Shown here: positions 11,281-23,289 of the stretch, one piece after another
Position numbering within the stretch: position 1 is the stretch's first letter
How the letters are laid out: every line of letters begins with the position of its first letter
NCBI GenBank assembly: GCA_947650285.1
Contig: CANTFL010000395.1
Location: 1 to 64,000 of the forward strand
Length of the DNA stretch: 64,000 nucleotides
Source: Hyaloperonospora brassicae
Taxonomy: Eukaryota; Oomycota; Peronosporomycetes; Peronosporales; Peronosporaceae
Direction: 5' to 3'
The notes under the pieces: generated by a model
Database searches by the model: none
Told to the model about the DNA's origin: nothing
The model's input: the letters and a program-made list of their open reading frames with translations, nothing else
Translations under genes and position numbers: made by a program

Positions 11281-11798
11281 GTACCACTTGACATGACGTT
11301 ATGGTGCTAGGATTGTTACTGTTTCCTCATAAAGCAGTATAAATGGTATGTCACTTGTGTTGCTGTTGCTTTTTCTGCTTTATTGGTGTATCACAGGCAA
11401 GGCCGGCCGCCGACTCTGATTTCGTCCATCGATGCATTGGCCCAGTCATCCTCTCCCAATAAACCTTCGTATGACAACAACTTATCAGGTGCATTGTGGA
11501 TTCATCACTCATGGCGCGCAATCTAGCTGTAGCGAAGCTGGTTAAGCTCGTTTATAGAGGAAGGATTTCATCCGACAAGATAGCTTGTTCTGTCCATAAA
11601 CATGACTCTACGAGTCTACAAGCTTATAGCTTCAGGTTATTAATAAAGGCGACAAAAATATAACATATTGACTGCATAATGTGATTAAAAGCTATGCTGT
11701 ATTGAGGTTTGACTCTTCTTGAGGATCTGAGACGCCTTAGCAAGTCACGTGTCTCTAACAGACCAAAAGGCAAAATAACTTACTCAAGTAGATTTATA

Positions 11799-12047
11799 GG
11801 TACACACCCACCTTTTGATGCGTACACACCCACCTGAATTAGAGGCCATGCCTAAAGTATCGTATCCCCCTAACTAGGTACTGCACACCTATAAACAAAA
11901 TATGCCATATAAATATTCTTTGCTTTGTGCACACCCCTCCATAATACAGGCCTCCTTTGTGTCAGCAAATAGCCTTGCGTATGGATCCGCTCTCATTATC
12001 CGGCATCCCCCTATACGTATCCCAATTTTTACTACCATTTCCCCTAG
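11799..12047 (+). repeat. left terminal inverted repeat
   Basis: 249 bp, beginning GGTACACACCCACC and ending at CCATTTCCCCTA. It is an inverted copy of 13237-13484 with about four mismatches. Confidence 0.85.
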
Positions 12048-13236
12048 TTTCAAAAGAGTCTAGAAACACGTAACAACGATTGGAATGCGAGAAGTAATGT
12101 AGCTGGACGGCCGCTCTAGCTCCCGCGGAGAAAGCAAAGAGGCACAGCTTGTGACCTGAATACACATATACACGTACGCTCACGCACACGCACACGTAAA
12201 CACGGACGATGACCTGCATAGGTGCGCTTGCTGGTGACCAGTAGATATTGACCTTAGCAGATGGCGACCGTATCGCTCAAATTTTTGTCGAGGCCACGCA
12301 GTTGCTTAACTCGGTTGCCAGACAGCTTCAGCATCAGGTGCATTTGTGCCTTTTCACCTCATTGATCTTTAGATAAATCATCAGATTACGCTTTTTCGAC
12401 ACATTACGTGTACTAACACATTAGTTTCTATCTAACAACTCAGCACACGCAGTTTCAGATTTCTGTACCCAGTCAAGTGCTGCTGATGAATAGTCAAGTC
12501 TTTCGTCGCAAGAAGATGGTAGAAGATAGGCACAAGACAAAGGGTCGGCAAAAGTATCACTAACTCTTTGTGGACTTCTTTTGTTCGTCTGCTTGCTATA
12601 GTTCGAGCAGGCGACGATGTAAAATGTTGACCTGAAGATGATCACAGTCGCTCCCTCCACTGCACCAACTTTTGCTATCGCAGCGAGCATCATAGCTCGT
12701 CCGGGCATGAAGATGCACGAGATTCCGGTACGATATTGTACTCTCTTTCTCGCGGTGTAAGACGTAGTCGACCTTACTGTGCATCTATTTTTGGCATGGA
12801 GGCGTTTAATCAGGTGGCTGAGAACTCGACAATGTTTGTTGTCTTTTAAACCGAATACGACCCTGTTCGTTCACTTTGGAGACAGCGTCTGACTTCTGAT
12901 CAGCTGCAGTTTGCAAAAAACATGATCGAAATCACTTGGATCGCGGCGAGTAGAAACGTTGTCTTTTCCGCGACGCCCTGAAGCGCCAACTGAACGACCG
13001 CGACCCTGCGATAGCGCAAATCCAATCACCCCCTGCACGGGATTAAAGATTGCAGTGCTGTCTATACATAGAAATCGATACCTTTGTATCTTGTGCATTT
13101 ACGTTTTTAATTATGGCAAATGATAACTTTAGACTTTTAACTGGGAAGGTACATGTCCCCCATTGATAGATATTCTTGCAGTGTGAGTCATATGTATGCA
13201 TAATACGTGACCTGAAAATTATAATCATCTATAATT

Positions 13237-13484
13237 TAGGGGAAATGGTAGTAAAAATTGGGATACGTATAGGGGGATGCCGGATAATGAGAGCGGATCC
13301 ATACGCGAGGCTATTTGCTGACACAAAGGAGGCCTGTATTATGGAGGGGTGTGCACAAAGCAAAGAATATTTATATGGCATTTTTTGTTTATAGGTGTGC
13401 AGTACCTAGTTAGGGGGATACGATACTTTAGGCATGGCCTCTAATTCAGGTGGTTGTGTACGCATCAAAGGGTGGGTGTGTACC
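13237..13484 (-). repeat. right terminal inverted repeat
   Basis: 248 bp, the inverted partner of 11799-12047, ending GGTGGGTGTGTACC at the outer edge. Confidence 0.85.
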
Positions 13485-13836
13485 TTTAAATCTTCTCAAT
13501 CAAAAGGTTTATGTAAATGCCACTTATAATAAACGTACAAATCTATACGCTTATGCTTTAAGGAAGTAATATCTATCAATAATTATTTATCGATAACACG
13601 AGTCATCTCCCAACGACTGACAATGAGTTCTGACATCACTTGTAATAAGATCCTATTATTATATGAACTACACATGTCATGTCGTTCTATCAACCTACAT
13701 GTAACACCGTAACCATTATCCTCGCAAGGCTTGATTAACCACGAAACTTCAATCGAGTTATTTTTTAAAAAATCGTAGGCGTACGTGCGCTCAATCTCAC
13801 GGTGTTTTAAAATATAAAACACGATGACATCACCAT

Positions 13837-14880
13837 ATGAAAAGTGTACTACTACTCTCTCTTTTTATTTAATCCTCGATGAGGGGGTAGATTATGGTTG
13901 CAATAGCAGTGTCAATGGTACATGAGAGACATAGTACCATACATTACTGCATGAAAAAAACCATTTTCGACACCAGATCCATTTGCAAAACATGTAGAAG
14001 ACGACGCGCCATCTACAAAGTATCAACATCGAATTCGGGGTATTGAACCATCATTAACCCGCTTGATTGATCAACAACAGCTGATCCTTAAGTATTAAGA
14101 AAGTGCTATAACTGTTTGCAGGCCGCACCGCTTAATCGGTATCGTGAATATGTCTTTACGCCATGGGCCGTGGAAAGACGTATTCCTCGAATGGTTTGCC
14201 ATTCGTTGGCGGGGGTGGGCCATCTTCCTAGATGCTACTTCTTCCGGGTACATTTTTGATGACAGGCACTATGCTAGATGTTACTAAAGCATTTTGGACC
14301 ACGAAAAGTCATTTAGTGGCTCAACGCGTGAGGCAAGCTTTTGGTGGACCGGATTTTACCACATTATATGTGCCCATTCTACCATTTGCAGGCAAATGCT
14401 CCGGGAAGGAAATTAAACGCTTCATACGCTTGGTTGATCGATTACAAAATATCATGAACATGAGAACTCTGATAAGAAACTTTAGCTTGACAGACGTCCG
14501 TCTGGTTCGAAAAATACGGTATGAATATGCCAAGACACAGGCCAAAGCCTAGTTGCGCGCTTGCTCTCGCTAACTTTCATGTACTTTGGAAGCCGTCAAT
14601 ACTGGCCTATCGCTATCTAGCAACCCGATTTCTTCCACCACGCCTGGTCGGAAACATACTTTTTCTCAAGGAAAGTGGGCTCACTGCGCTAAAAACGTCT
14701 AGAACCTTCAAAACATCTAGTCGAAGCGGAATGTCAATTTCTTACGAGAGTTCTCCGACTCCGGATTGTCACGTTTCTTCACCATATATTAGTATTGACC
14801 ATTACGACGAAGTCGTTGTAGGTGTTTTTTTCACACGAAACTTAAAGTTCTTAGCCTTTTTAGCAGAAACGGAGGAGTAG
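13837..14880 (+). pseudogene. antisense ORF of element B (decayed)
   Basis: Counterpart of the antisense frame of element A. The ATG near 13837 lines up with the one at 4232, and GTAGATTATGG near 13885 lines up with GTGGATTATGG. The best conserved block is at 14380-14552 (LPFAGKCSGKEIKRFIRLVDR, SLTDVRLVRKIRYEYAKTQA). Many stops and frame changes. The retained protein similarity to A is the main reason for treating the antisense frame as once coding. Confidence 0.4.
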
Positions 14881-15129
14881 ACCTATCGGAGGCATTCCAT
14901 GCCGAATAACGCCAAGTAACTAAATGCTTCATCACAAGGTGCAGCGTCTTTGCAAACGTGTGGAATGTCTGACGTAATGGACACTTGGCCACTAGCCCTA
15001 AGCAGATTCAATCGCGTCAAGATGGAAAGCTCAATATGCTAATGCAGATACAGATATTCGAGTTACAGCCACCTTTGGCGGCACAAGCGCCCCAAGACGC
15101 ACAAAGAAAAGATCCCGATGCATTTTAAT

Positions 15130-18100
15130 AAATCCAGCGTATATACAGGGTGGGTGCGCAGCATTCGCGAGAGGTCAAGCGTGTAAGCAAGTTCAATCCT
15201 GACCACGACAGTGAAAAGACTAATCAGGGGTGGACAAAACTTATTATTGAAGACGACAGACGCTTGATTTGCAGGAAGTTATAGGCATTGCGTAGTAGTT
15301 GGTCTCCGACCTCGTAACGTTCAATACAACCTCTGCCTTTAGCATCAGCTTGTTCCTTCTGCTTGTCTTGGCTATCAGCCAGTGCGTCACGCACATGTCG
15401 TAAGAAATTTAATCTAATCGTGCTGCGAGAAACTCGCTTACCTGTTTTGAAACAGTAGCAGGGCTGATATCAGCAAGCAGATCGGCAACTCCTCCTTCAC
15501 CAAGCTTTGAACCACGCAGTGGTAGCGTTAACGGAAATCGAGGGTATGTGAGGCCGCTCATGTAAAATGGTGTGTAGCAGTTGGAAGCATGCACGGCGTT
15601 ATTAAACGCAAACTCAACGACAGGGACCAGTGAGATCCAAAATTTAGGAGTGTCAAAACAAACACTGCGTGGGATGCAACCGATAAAACGATTCACTCGA
15701 TCGGTTTAGCCATTGGTCTGTAGAGGACCACAGTGGGCATGTTAAAACGGGTGCCCATCACCTTAAAGACGTACTTCCAAAACTTCACAGTTAATTCGAG
15801 GATCTCTATCCAAGATGGTTGACCCAGGCAAGCCGAGTTATCGAAAAACTTGATCAAAAAAAAGCGTGGCTATACCTTCACCATCAATATAGTCTGGCAC
15901 CTCTGCTGAATGATCCATCTTGATCAAACTCTTAACAAACACTACAATGCTAGTGCTAACTTTCGAATCCGTCGATAAGCTCAAAATGAAGTCCACACAA
16001 ATGGACTATAACACCCCTTGGGTACAGGTAAATTGGCGAGCCGTTCAGCCGAGTGGGATGATAGTTCGACCCGCTGACGCGTTTCGCACGTACGCATATT
16101 CCAAATTACTTATTTGTAGAGTTAAATCCACAATTACGTTCGTCTCACACATCCATAGGTCTTTCTCGACGAAGATGTACGCTTAACGCATTTTAATATG
16201 CCTTATAGAGGATCCGATGCTTCGACTCTTCATTATAAGGGACAACGATGCGAGGAGTATTATCGACATCTGCGCTGTAGCCCAACAGTGCTTGATCTAT
16301 GAAATATGGGCTTACCCGTGAACGTAAGAATGCTAAAAACTATGCTACTGAGTCCTTAAGCTCGTAGCTCCCAAGAGCTCGTAGCAGGTTTACACAAAGA
16401 ACATCCTTGTTGATGTCGGAACGATCAGATCAGAGCCTGACGACGACATTGTCGTTCCACGAGAAATTTCATAATCAGGCCTGCGCGGTAACGCATCAGC
16501 CAAAACATCGTACTTTACTTCCTAATACTCAACTTCAAGTCTATATTCGTCGAAGAATGAGAGCCAACGAGCCATTATTTGAGAGAGCTGAGGCCGATGT
16601 GTCTCAGTGCGCAATGACGCATTATCGGTATGCATCGAAAACGGCTTGAAACCAAAACGACATATTTGACGAAAGCATACTTCATTGCTTGCAACTCCAT
16701 ATCATGAACTGAATAATTGAATTCATCAGCACAAAGAATCACGACCGGTGTTAGCCCAGTACCGCTACACATTCGTCTTGAGTAGATGGGATAGTGGACG
16801 AGCAACATCTGCGTAATTTGCACTGTACCCATGTCAGTAATTGGCAAGGTCACTACACTCACGTAAGTCCTTTAATTTTTAAAACCCTTCAATCGAATAT
16901 GGCTTATATCTCAGCGGGATCCGCTAAAAGACCTCACTTCCCAATGAATCACCATTATCATCAAATATATCCATCGCCAATGAGGCATTCTGATGTGTTG
17001 GCATTTAGCTTATTTGTGAGCATACAATCAAACACAGATGACAAATGATTAATTAGATTTTATATTGTATACTTTTGTGTTGGCTATGTCAGACTGACCA
17101 TACGATGAACCGTAATGAATAAAAATTACGTTTAAGTATGTCTGTGCATCGCCTCAATGAGGTCTAAGCAATTGAGTCACGAGAAGATTGAATGTAGCTG
17201 GGAAATTGAACATCCCCTGAGGCATTATTAGCCAACCTTAGAGAATAACTCTTAGATTTGTGTTTGCAGTTAGCGGGATATCTATAGATCGCGTGAGTAG
17301 TTAGTAATAAATATCGCCTAAGTCGAGCGCACTGTACACTGTACAACCTACCAAATCATTAAAAAACAGATTTTCTCGGGATTGGTGTTTGAGAGGACAT
17401 AATTGTCATATAAAGCTTATTGTATGCATAGAAAATGAAATACTAGCCAATTAGCTTCTTGGCACATAATGCCGGTTTGGGTTAAGGAGACTTACTCTCT
17501 CGCATCAATTCTTCTACGTGATAATTACGAAATAAGTCGTCAATGACGTCGCACTGTTCGTTTGGTAAGGGCATGAGGCGTTTGACGCAGTACTTGATTA
17601 CAGAAACCAGGTCTATTTCATGACGGACACCTCTATCGAAAGGCAAGGCAGACGGTAGGTTGAGACACACCACGTCTTGATGTTCCGTTACGAAACAATG
17701 ACCGGATTCAGAGATTCCAAAAGGATCGAGCATCCTATACTACGTACACAAAGTTTAGCTTCTGTGTACTCAAAGACTTTTCCGTTCAATAGCGAGAAAA
17801 AGCTCAACTCAACATCAGGTTGAATGACCACTAATACAAGCAACTCCCCTACCATTTAGGCTTGACTGAATTCTCCATCAGACATTTAACTAGATCCAAT
17901 AAAGCGTCCATGAATTAATAAGTCTCACGATAAATGTCCCTATTGACATGGCCAGTCACTCCGTTGACAATTGCATATAGTTTATTGCTACTATCCACAC
18001 TACGTGACGTCCTGGATATTTCCTGCTTGGAAGTTGACGCCCGACTTTTATATTGCTTTTCAAAGAGACATTACGTCTCTTATAGTCCGAGACAGTTAGG

Positions 18101-19000
18101 TGCACGTGGTTGTTACTTACCATAGAACGCGCTTCACGATGGATCATGTCTTGACCGACATCTGGTGAGGGTTACTGAGCTCGAACACTTCACCCAGTGG
18201 CTTCAAAAGTATTACTTGACGTGAATAATGTGAGCCTATCCCTAAATGCTTCGGCTTTTTGATTTCAATGTCAATACCAATACACCATTTAGTGAGGTTT
18301 TATCGCGGCCGTACTCACTTGGTGAATTTTCACGTTCCACCCCTGTTACAACAAATAAATTAAATTTTATGATGGTTGGCCCTAGGCTAACCATGCCAAG
18401 AGCATGAAGTAATTCATTGCCACAACGAGCATAAATAAACGAAGAATGAGTAGAATTACGTACAGTGTAAACGCTAAGATCAAAATTTATGCCATTTATA
18501 ATGATAACAACGAAGTTGGACATACCACTATCTAGCACGTTGACGCCCTCTGTTAACGTTCGTACCTATAGTGCTTTTTTTGCCGGGAAAAAGTGTTCTC
18601 ATGACTCGCCAAATCTTCGTTAAGAACATTGCGCGTTGCGCGTAAGGCACTAGAATTATAATCTATTTGTGGCTCGTGGCGTTCAAGCCAGACCAATCAT
18701 AAGATGAGATCGTATCTCGAAACTAAATCAAGGAAAAGGTAGCTTTAAATGCTGTCAAAGTCCATCAACTTTACCTTTAACTCAACAGGACTAAAGGTAA
18801 AGTGACGCGACTACCAGTCGCTAAAAAAGTGTAATTGAATCACCCTCATGCGCCTTGAGCGCCTTTGCAAATCGATGACTTACCTAAATGGAACGACATT
18901 GGGTATTATCAAATGATGCTTCGGGTTGGATTAATATAGATCAGTGTTGATCAAAGCCTTTTACTGCCGCCTTGGCGACTGAAAAGCCAGGCTTGTATCC
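15130..19000 (-). pseudogene. Element B pol remnant
   Basis: In minus-strand order: protease remnant near 18960-18650 (the segment with Val-Ala-Lys-rich and LERHEP-like parts aligns to element A 9500-9200), RT near 17733-17164 (LPNEQCDVIDDLFRNYHVEE, matching LPKEQCDFINEFFCANHAAG in A), RNase H near 16862-16575, and integrase 16200-15300. The integrase part 15311-15930 is nearly identical to element A and still reads as 95 open codons (15696-15409). The rest is broken. Confidence 0.75.
15311..15930 (-). repeat. near-identical tract shared with element A (5716-6335)
   Basis: About 620 bp with only a handful of differences from 5716-6335 (constant offset 9595), while both flanks drop at once to about 70% identity. 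The edges fall inside the integrase region. The pattern fits gene conversion or template switching between the two elements. Confidence 0.85.
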
Positions 19001-19094
19001 ACGCTCTGTGCTAGTTAGCCAAGAGCTCTTTATGGCGTAGACCCGTTCTACCCTACCTCCTACAGAAGCACCATAACCTTGTTTTACTAACGTA

Positions 19095-20230
19095 TGAAGC
19101 CCTAAACCAACTGGGAATCGACTTAGATCAGTGTATAACAGTGTTTTGGCTATTGGCAGAAATTTGGTCTATATTAGCCGGGCGCTGCTTGCGATATGGA
19201 CACCTCGGACGTAAGTACAATATTTTGGTAGCTATTACGGATAGAGCTGTGCTAGTCTACGACTTAAAGCCTAAATACATATTGGTTCTCACCTTTCGCC
19301 TTGCTAAAATACACCGATTTAGGCCTAAAAGAGGCTGAGGAGCCATGAAGCTTTGTCTAGTAGAGCTTGGGTTGTATTCAATCCAAGCATATATAGCAAG
19401 CTAAAAGCATGGATTTGCATTGTGCGTGATCATAAAATACCTTTCAAGGAAGTGAGGTGGACACAAAAAACTTCGGGTTTGTCCAGATTGAGTGGAAAAA
19501 CTTGAAAAACAACGTCACATGGAAGGCATCTGAACGAAAATCGCTCTGCATCACATCAAGGACTTTTCTCAACTCTTAAATGTAGTCTGATATATCATTA
19601 TTACCTTGACGGGCAGATAACAAGCGTATTCGCACGCGATATGCCTGGTAAGGCGACACAAAAGTGCGAGAAAGCTAAATTTCGAACTTCCTCACGTTTA
19701 ACAGGCGCGATAGATGAAAGTACTGCACGTATGTAACCATTACTTTGATCTACTGGTAAGTTTTATCTCCACCGCAACATGTCGATGTTTGGCATGTATC
19801 ATGCTCGACTTATGTACTATCTTTGCCTGAGAAAACCAAAAATAATAAAAAAGTTTCCTTCTATCCCGAAGTAATGGATATTTCCCAATTTATTATAGGT
19901 AGGGGCTTAGCCGAATTGTCCAGCATTGACACGAAACGTGTGAGCATAGCCGACGCCATCTAAACTATAACCTGCCACATTAGGTTTGACGCGTTACGAA
20001 CCAATCTCTCGTGACGTCTATTTAACACGTCCAGGCCTTGCGACATAATAACGCTACGTCTCTGGGCCCAGAGCTGTGACCAACTGTTCAAGAGTAATTT
20101 TTAGGCCTCCGTAGAATATGTGAGTTGTTCCATCCTCATACAAAACCAGTTTCAACATACTTAGGAGTAGATAACTACGAGTGCTAAATTTCTGGAGAAT
20201 CGACAAAGTTCTATATTTGGAGAAATAACC
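19095..20230 (-). pseudogene. Element B gag remnant
   Basis: The interval lies between the protease remnant and the 5' LTR and aligns to the element A gag interval (9697-10696). The zinc-knuckle area corresponds to 19180-19260. No long frame survives; the call is by position and patchy nucleotide similarity. Confidence 0.5.
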
Positions 20231-20283
20231 ATACGCTCATGAAGTAATCGTTGGTCCCAAGAACCTTACTCAAAGGTTCAACG

Positions 20284-20756
20284 TGTCTAGCGACGTTACA
20301 CAGCTTTTAAGTCAAAGCAACTCTTCAACGCTAGGTGAGCAAACGTTTTTTCAAAAAATAACTTGGTGAGTCAATGAGCTCTTGCACTTACGGACCCTGT
20401 TCCAGGAAACAAAAAAAATCGAGAAATACAGAACAGATCTACCATAAGTTGCAAGCTGCTTTAGCTAGGGGTTTAATTCCAATAAACGATCTTCGTCGCC
20501 TTGAGCCGGCACGTGTCAAATACAGATCAAAAGAAAACTAAATATTATTTATGTTGCGTATACGAAAGACAAGATTACGTGCTTGATCTCAAAACTAATG
20601 TTCTGATTATTACACCTTGCAAGATCTTGTATTCAGTGGCTGACATACATAATACCTCAACAACTGATGCGGAATTTTTATATTTTATAATAAGATCTCA
20701 TCCTTTGTGTAATTAAAACCTACTGTCGGTTTCAATCGATGTGTGACATCGTTACA
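20284..20756 (-). repeat. Element B 5' LTR
   Basis: About 473 bp. The left end TGTCTAGCGACGTTACACAGC aligns with the start of the A LTR, and the right end is GACATCGTTACA. Internal landmarks of the A LTR (CAACGCT...GAGC, GGCACGTGTC, AAGATCTCATCC) are present in the same order with many substitutions. Confidence 0.65.
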
Positions 20757-22265
20757 AAACTCGTCTCGGATAAGGTTACCGAGTGGTTCAAGGATTTATC
20801 AGCGATATACCAAAATTTTTGAAGAGAAAAATCGGCAATTTGTACGGCAATCTACGCATATGTCTTTTATCACCAGCTAATTACACCAAGTCGCATCGGA
20901 GCTGACCAAAATTTATTAACAACCTTAGCAGCACCTTAAGAATTCCTGATCCCATTGAAAAAGGTTCTTTTTTTATACAAGGGATGTTCGAAAAATGTTG
21001 CTATATGGACAATCAACTGGACCCTTTGATTTTACACTTACAGCATCCTCCAAAAGTCACAGTGATAACTAGGTTAGTCATGTATCGATCAGCATTTCCA
21101 ACTTGCCTACAGCTATTTATTTGGCGCAATCCGCGTATCCATGGCGCATTGACTATCAATTATCGACCGACATACATTGTAGGTCTTCGGTTATTCGCAT
21201 CACCGTAGTTTTCTACTCTTTGCAGATTCTTAATTATCCCATTTTCTATGTTTGACACCATATCTTCACTCGTTTTTAGCTCTGTATCGTTGTGTTTGAA
21301 ACGTCTATATATTTCGTTTTGGGCATTGAGGACGCGATATATACAACGGGGTCATTAAATCGCTCCTAACATAACATCGATTAAATTTCGCCATCCTACG
21401 CACCCCTTTCATATATTGACACTTCCTCAAACATATATACGAAAAATTGTAACCTCCTATGTGCGAGGCTTTAAGATGAACAGATTCTCCTTCACGCGAT
21501 CGCGATCGACCTTTTGTATTACGCGCTATAATTGAAATCGGCTTCGTTACCTAAATGAAATGTGGCACCCTTTCTTTTTAACATGAGCTGTTTACGCCAT
21601 GCCGATCCGCACTGGTTGATGACCAGTGTGATCATCGATTATCTACCACTCAAAAATGTCTCCTTATAGTGCTTTCTTTTTTAACGTACTTAGGTAGGCG
21701 ATCTTTATACATAATAACACGATCGGTATTATTGACACTCGGCTGTTTCGATAGGCGATCATGAAACACCCTGTTGATAATATAATTTCTATATATAAAC
21801 CACTAATAATAGTCGATAAAAACATATTTATCCAATTGCAAAACATGCTTACTGCACTTTTCGATCACAGAAAACCTTCTGTACCACATAAGCGCCAACC
21901 TGCGAACGATTCTTCTATAACGGAATATATATATATGTACAAACTTTAATATGTTGCCTCTTTTCAAGTGATCGTAAGCTTATTCATGTCATTACGCGTG
22001 ATCGTAGATTCCACGCTTCACATACTGTTTTACAGCAGCTCTTGCATATTGATAATAACGCTGTAACCATTCTGCTTTTTTCATAGGTCACAGCCCCAAG
22101 ATGCGATCTTATAAGGGAAGTATAACTTCCAAGGTGGATCTTTGGTCTAAACCGTTATACATAAAATAATGTATAGCCATGGAATAGATCGTTTGCATTG
22201 TTCATCGCCTACGTCAATCGCTTGATTTCGTCATTATAATATTTTTGAGTATCAAGAAACACACC

Positions 22266-22306
<41 letters not shown>

Positions 22307-22621
22307 CGCCTTTGTCAGCGCTACTATCAAGCGTACGACCGCGCTATTCGCTTGTGGCATTAAGGACCTGCAAGCTTGCTGTTTTTGACCCGCGGTCCGA
22401 TTTATTAAATAAAGAAATTGGAAGTAGACCTGAAGTCTTAATCGTGGAGGATTTATTACGTTGCGCCAAAGCGTCTGACCAAACATATCTTATAATTTTT
22501 TGCGATTTATTATCATCCCAGGCGCACTTACCTATAAAATCACATAGAAAGAGAAAAGATCTATCTAAATGACAAGCTAGCAATCCCTTTAAACTATCGT
22601 TGGAACAACATAATATGAATT
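20757..22621. other. unassigned spacer with a TA microsatellite
   Basis: No gene or element recognised. Contents noted: a hairpin near 21611-21629 (CACTGGT / ACCAGTG), AT-rich sequence and the microsatellite at 22268-22302. Frames are 90 codons or fewer without motifs. Confidence 0.4.
22268..22302. repeat. (TA)n microsatellite
   Basis: Uninterrupted alternating T/A over about 35 bp. Confidence 0.95.
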
Positions 22622-23245
22622 TATGGTAAAGTCACGCATCAAATTTTGGGACGTGGATCGGTGGCCACCCAGTTGGGGTGTCACTTACTGGTGCAAAGTA
22701 ATATCAAGGGACATAGCGATCCAATAAGGAGATGAAAAGCGATCTCAACAAAGACCGGCGATCCGATCCAACTGTCGCCAGACTGATGGATATGGAACGA
22801 CCGGAGACAGAGAGATCTGGGACAAGACGACCAATAGAACGATTTCCATGGAGTGATCTGGGACGAGGAAGTGGGACGAAGTCATATAATTTACCTGAAT
22901 ATTGGTCAAGGAGAAGGATACGAATAGCAACGGTCGTGGATATTGTGGCTAAGTCATTCTGGAAAGATGCATCTGGGACCAGATAATGCGATGCGATATG
23001 ACTCTGGGACGAAGGTGTAACATCTTGCAGATCGGTAATAATCTTTGCCAATCTCACAATGGAAACAATGGTTTAGTTGAGTTATAGCCCGATCTGAAAA
23101 CGTGGATACTCGTGGAGATCCAGGGAGCTTTGTGAAGATTCTTGTGATTCAGATAAACCCTGAAGGGTGATACTGGAGCTCGTACAATGAACTGAAGAAT
23201 ATCTTCTGTGGAGTTGTACTGTGTCGATCTCAACGATTCCGACTT
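22622..23245 (+). repeat. old LTR fragment of the C/D/E family
   Basis: Aligns in + orientation with the first third of the 1.8-kb LTR (38658 to about 39170): AAGTCAC...ATCAAATTTTG, then CAACTGTCG.CAGACTGATGG, TGGGACAAGACGAC and CTGTGTCGATC. Clearly more diverged than the LTRs of C, D and E. It lies against the truncated 3' end of element C but points the other way, so it is not C's own 3' LTR. Confidence 0.75.
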
Positions 23246-23289
23246 TAGTCTCCCGCCATCCGGTCGGTCTGTCGCGTACTATCGATGGA

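Larger units (their letters stand above)
11799..13484. mobile_element. 1.69-kb element with long terminal inverted repeats, nested in the element B LTR
   Basis: Termini of 249 bp are inverted copies with about four differences and enclose a 1189-bp middle (12048-13236). Both ends start GGTACACACCCACC, and the motif GTACACACCCACC is repeated about 22 bp further in. The flanks TTTATA and TTTAAA may be a 6-bp target-site duplication with one mismatch. The middle holds only short frames without a recognisable transposase (for example minus 12421-12708, 12871-13098), so it looks like a non-autonomous cut-and-paste element. The superfamily cannot be assigned from these termini. Confidence 0.7.
11528..13715 (-). 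repeat. Element B 3' LTR, split by a DNA-transposon-like insertion
   Basis: 11528-11798 matches the first half of the A LTR (TGTAGCGAAG start; the GACGCCT...GGCACGTGTCT region appears as GACGCCTTAGCAAGTCACGTG). 13485-13715 matches the rest. The pieces join around the element A sequence GAATTTTATTTCTTC, which gives an empty-site comparison for the insertion. Confidence 0.75.
11528..20756 (-). mobile_element. Element B: old, heavily mutated relative of element A
   Basis: Same plan and orientation as element A but much more diverged: 3' LTR (split, 11528-13715), antisense frame, chromodomain integrase, RT, protease, gag and 5' LTR (20284-20756). Comparable segments align at roughly 70% by eye, except 15311-15930, which is almost identical to element A. 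No target-site duplication is visible. Age order: B inserted first, then the inverted-repeat element entered its 3' LTR. Confidence 0.8.

Noticed and set aside
3588..11285. 5-bp target-site duplication of element A
   Set aside because: The flanks are AAACC and GTACC, matching at only three of five bases.
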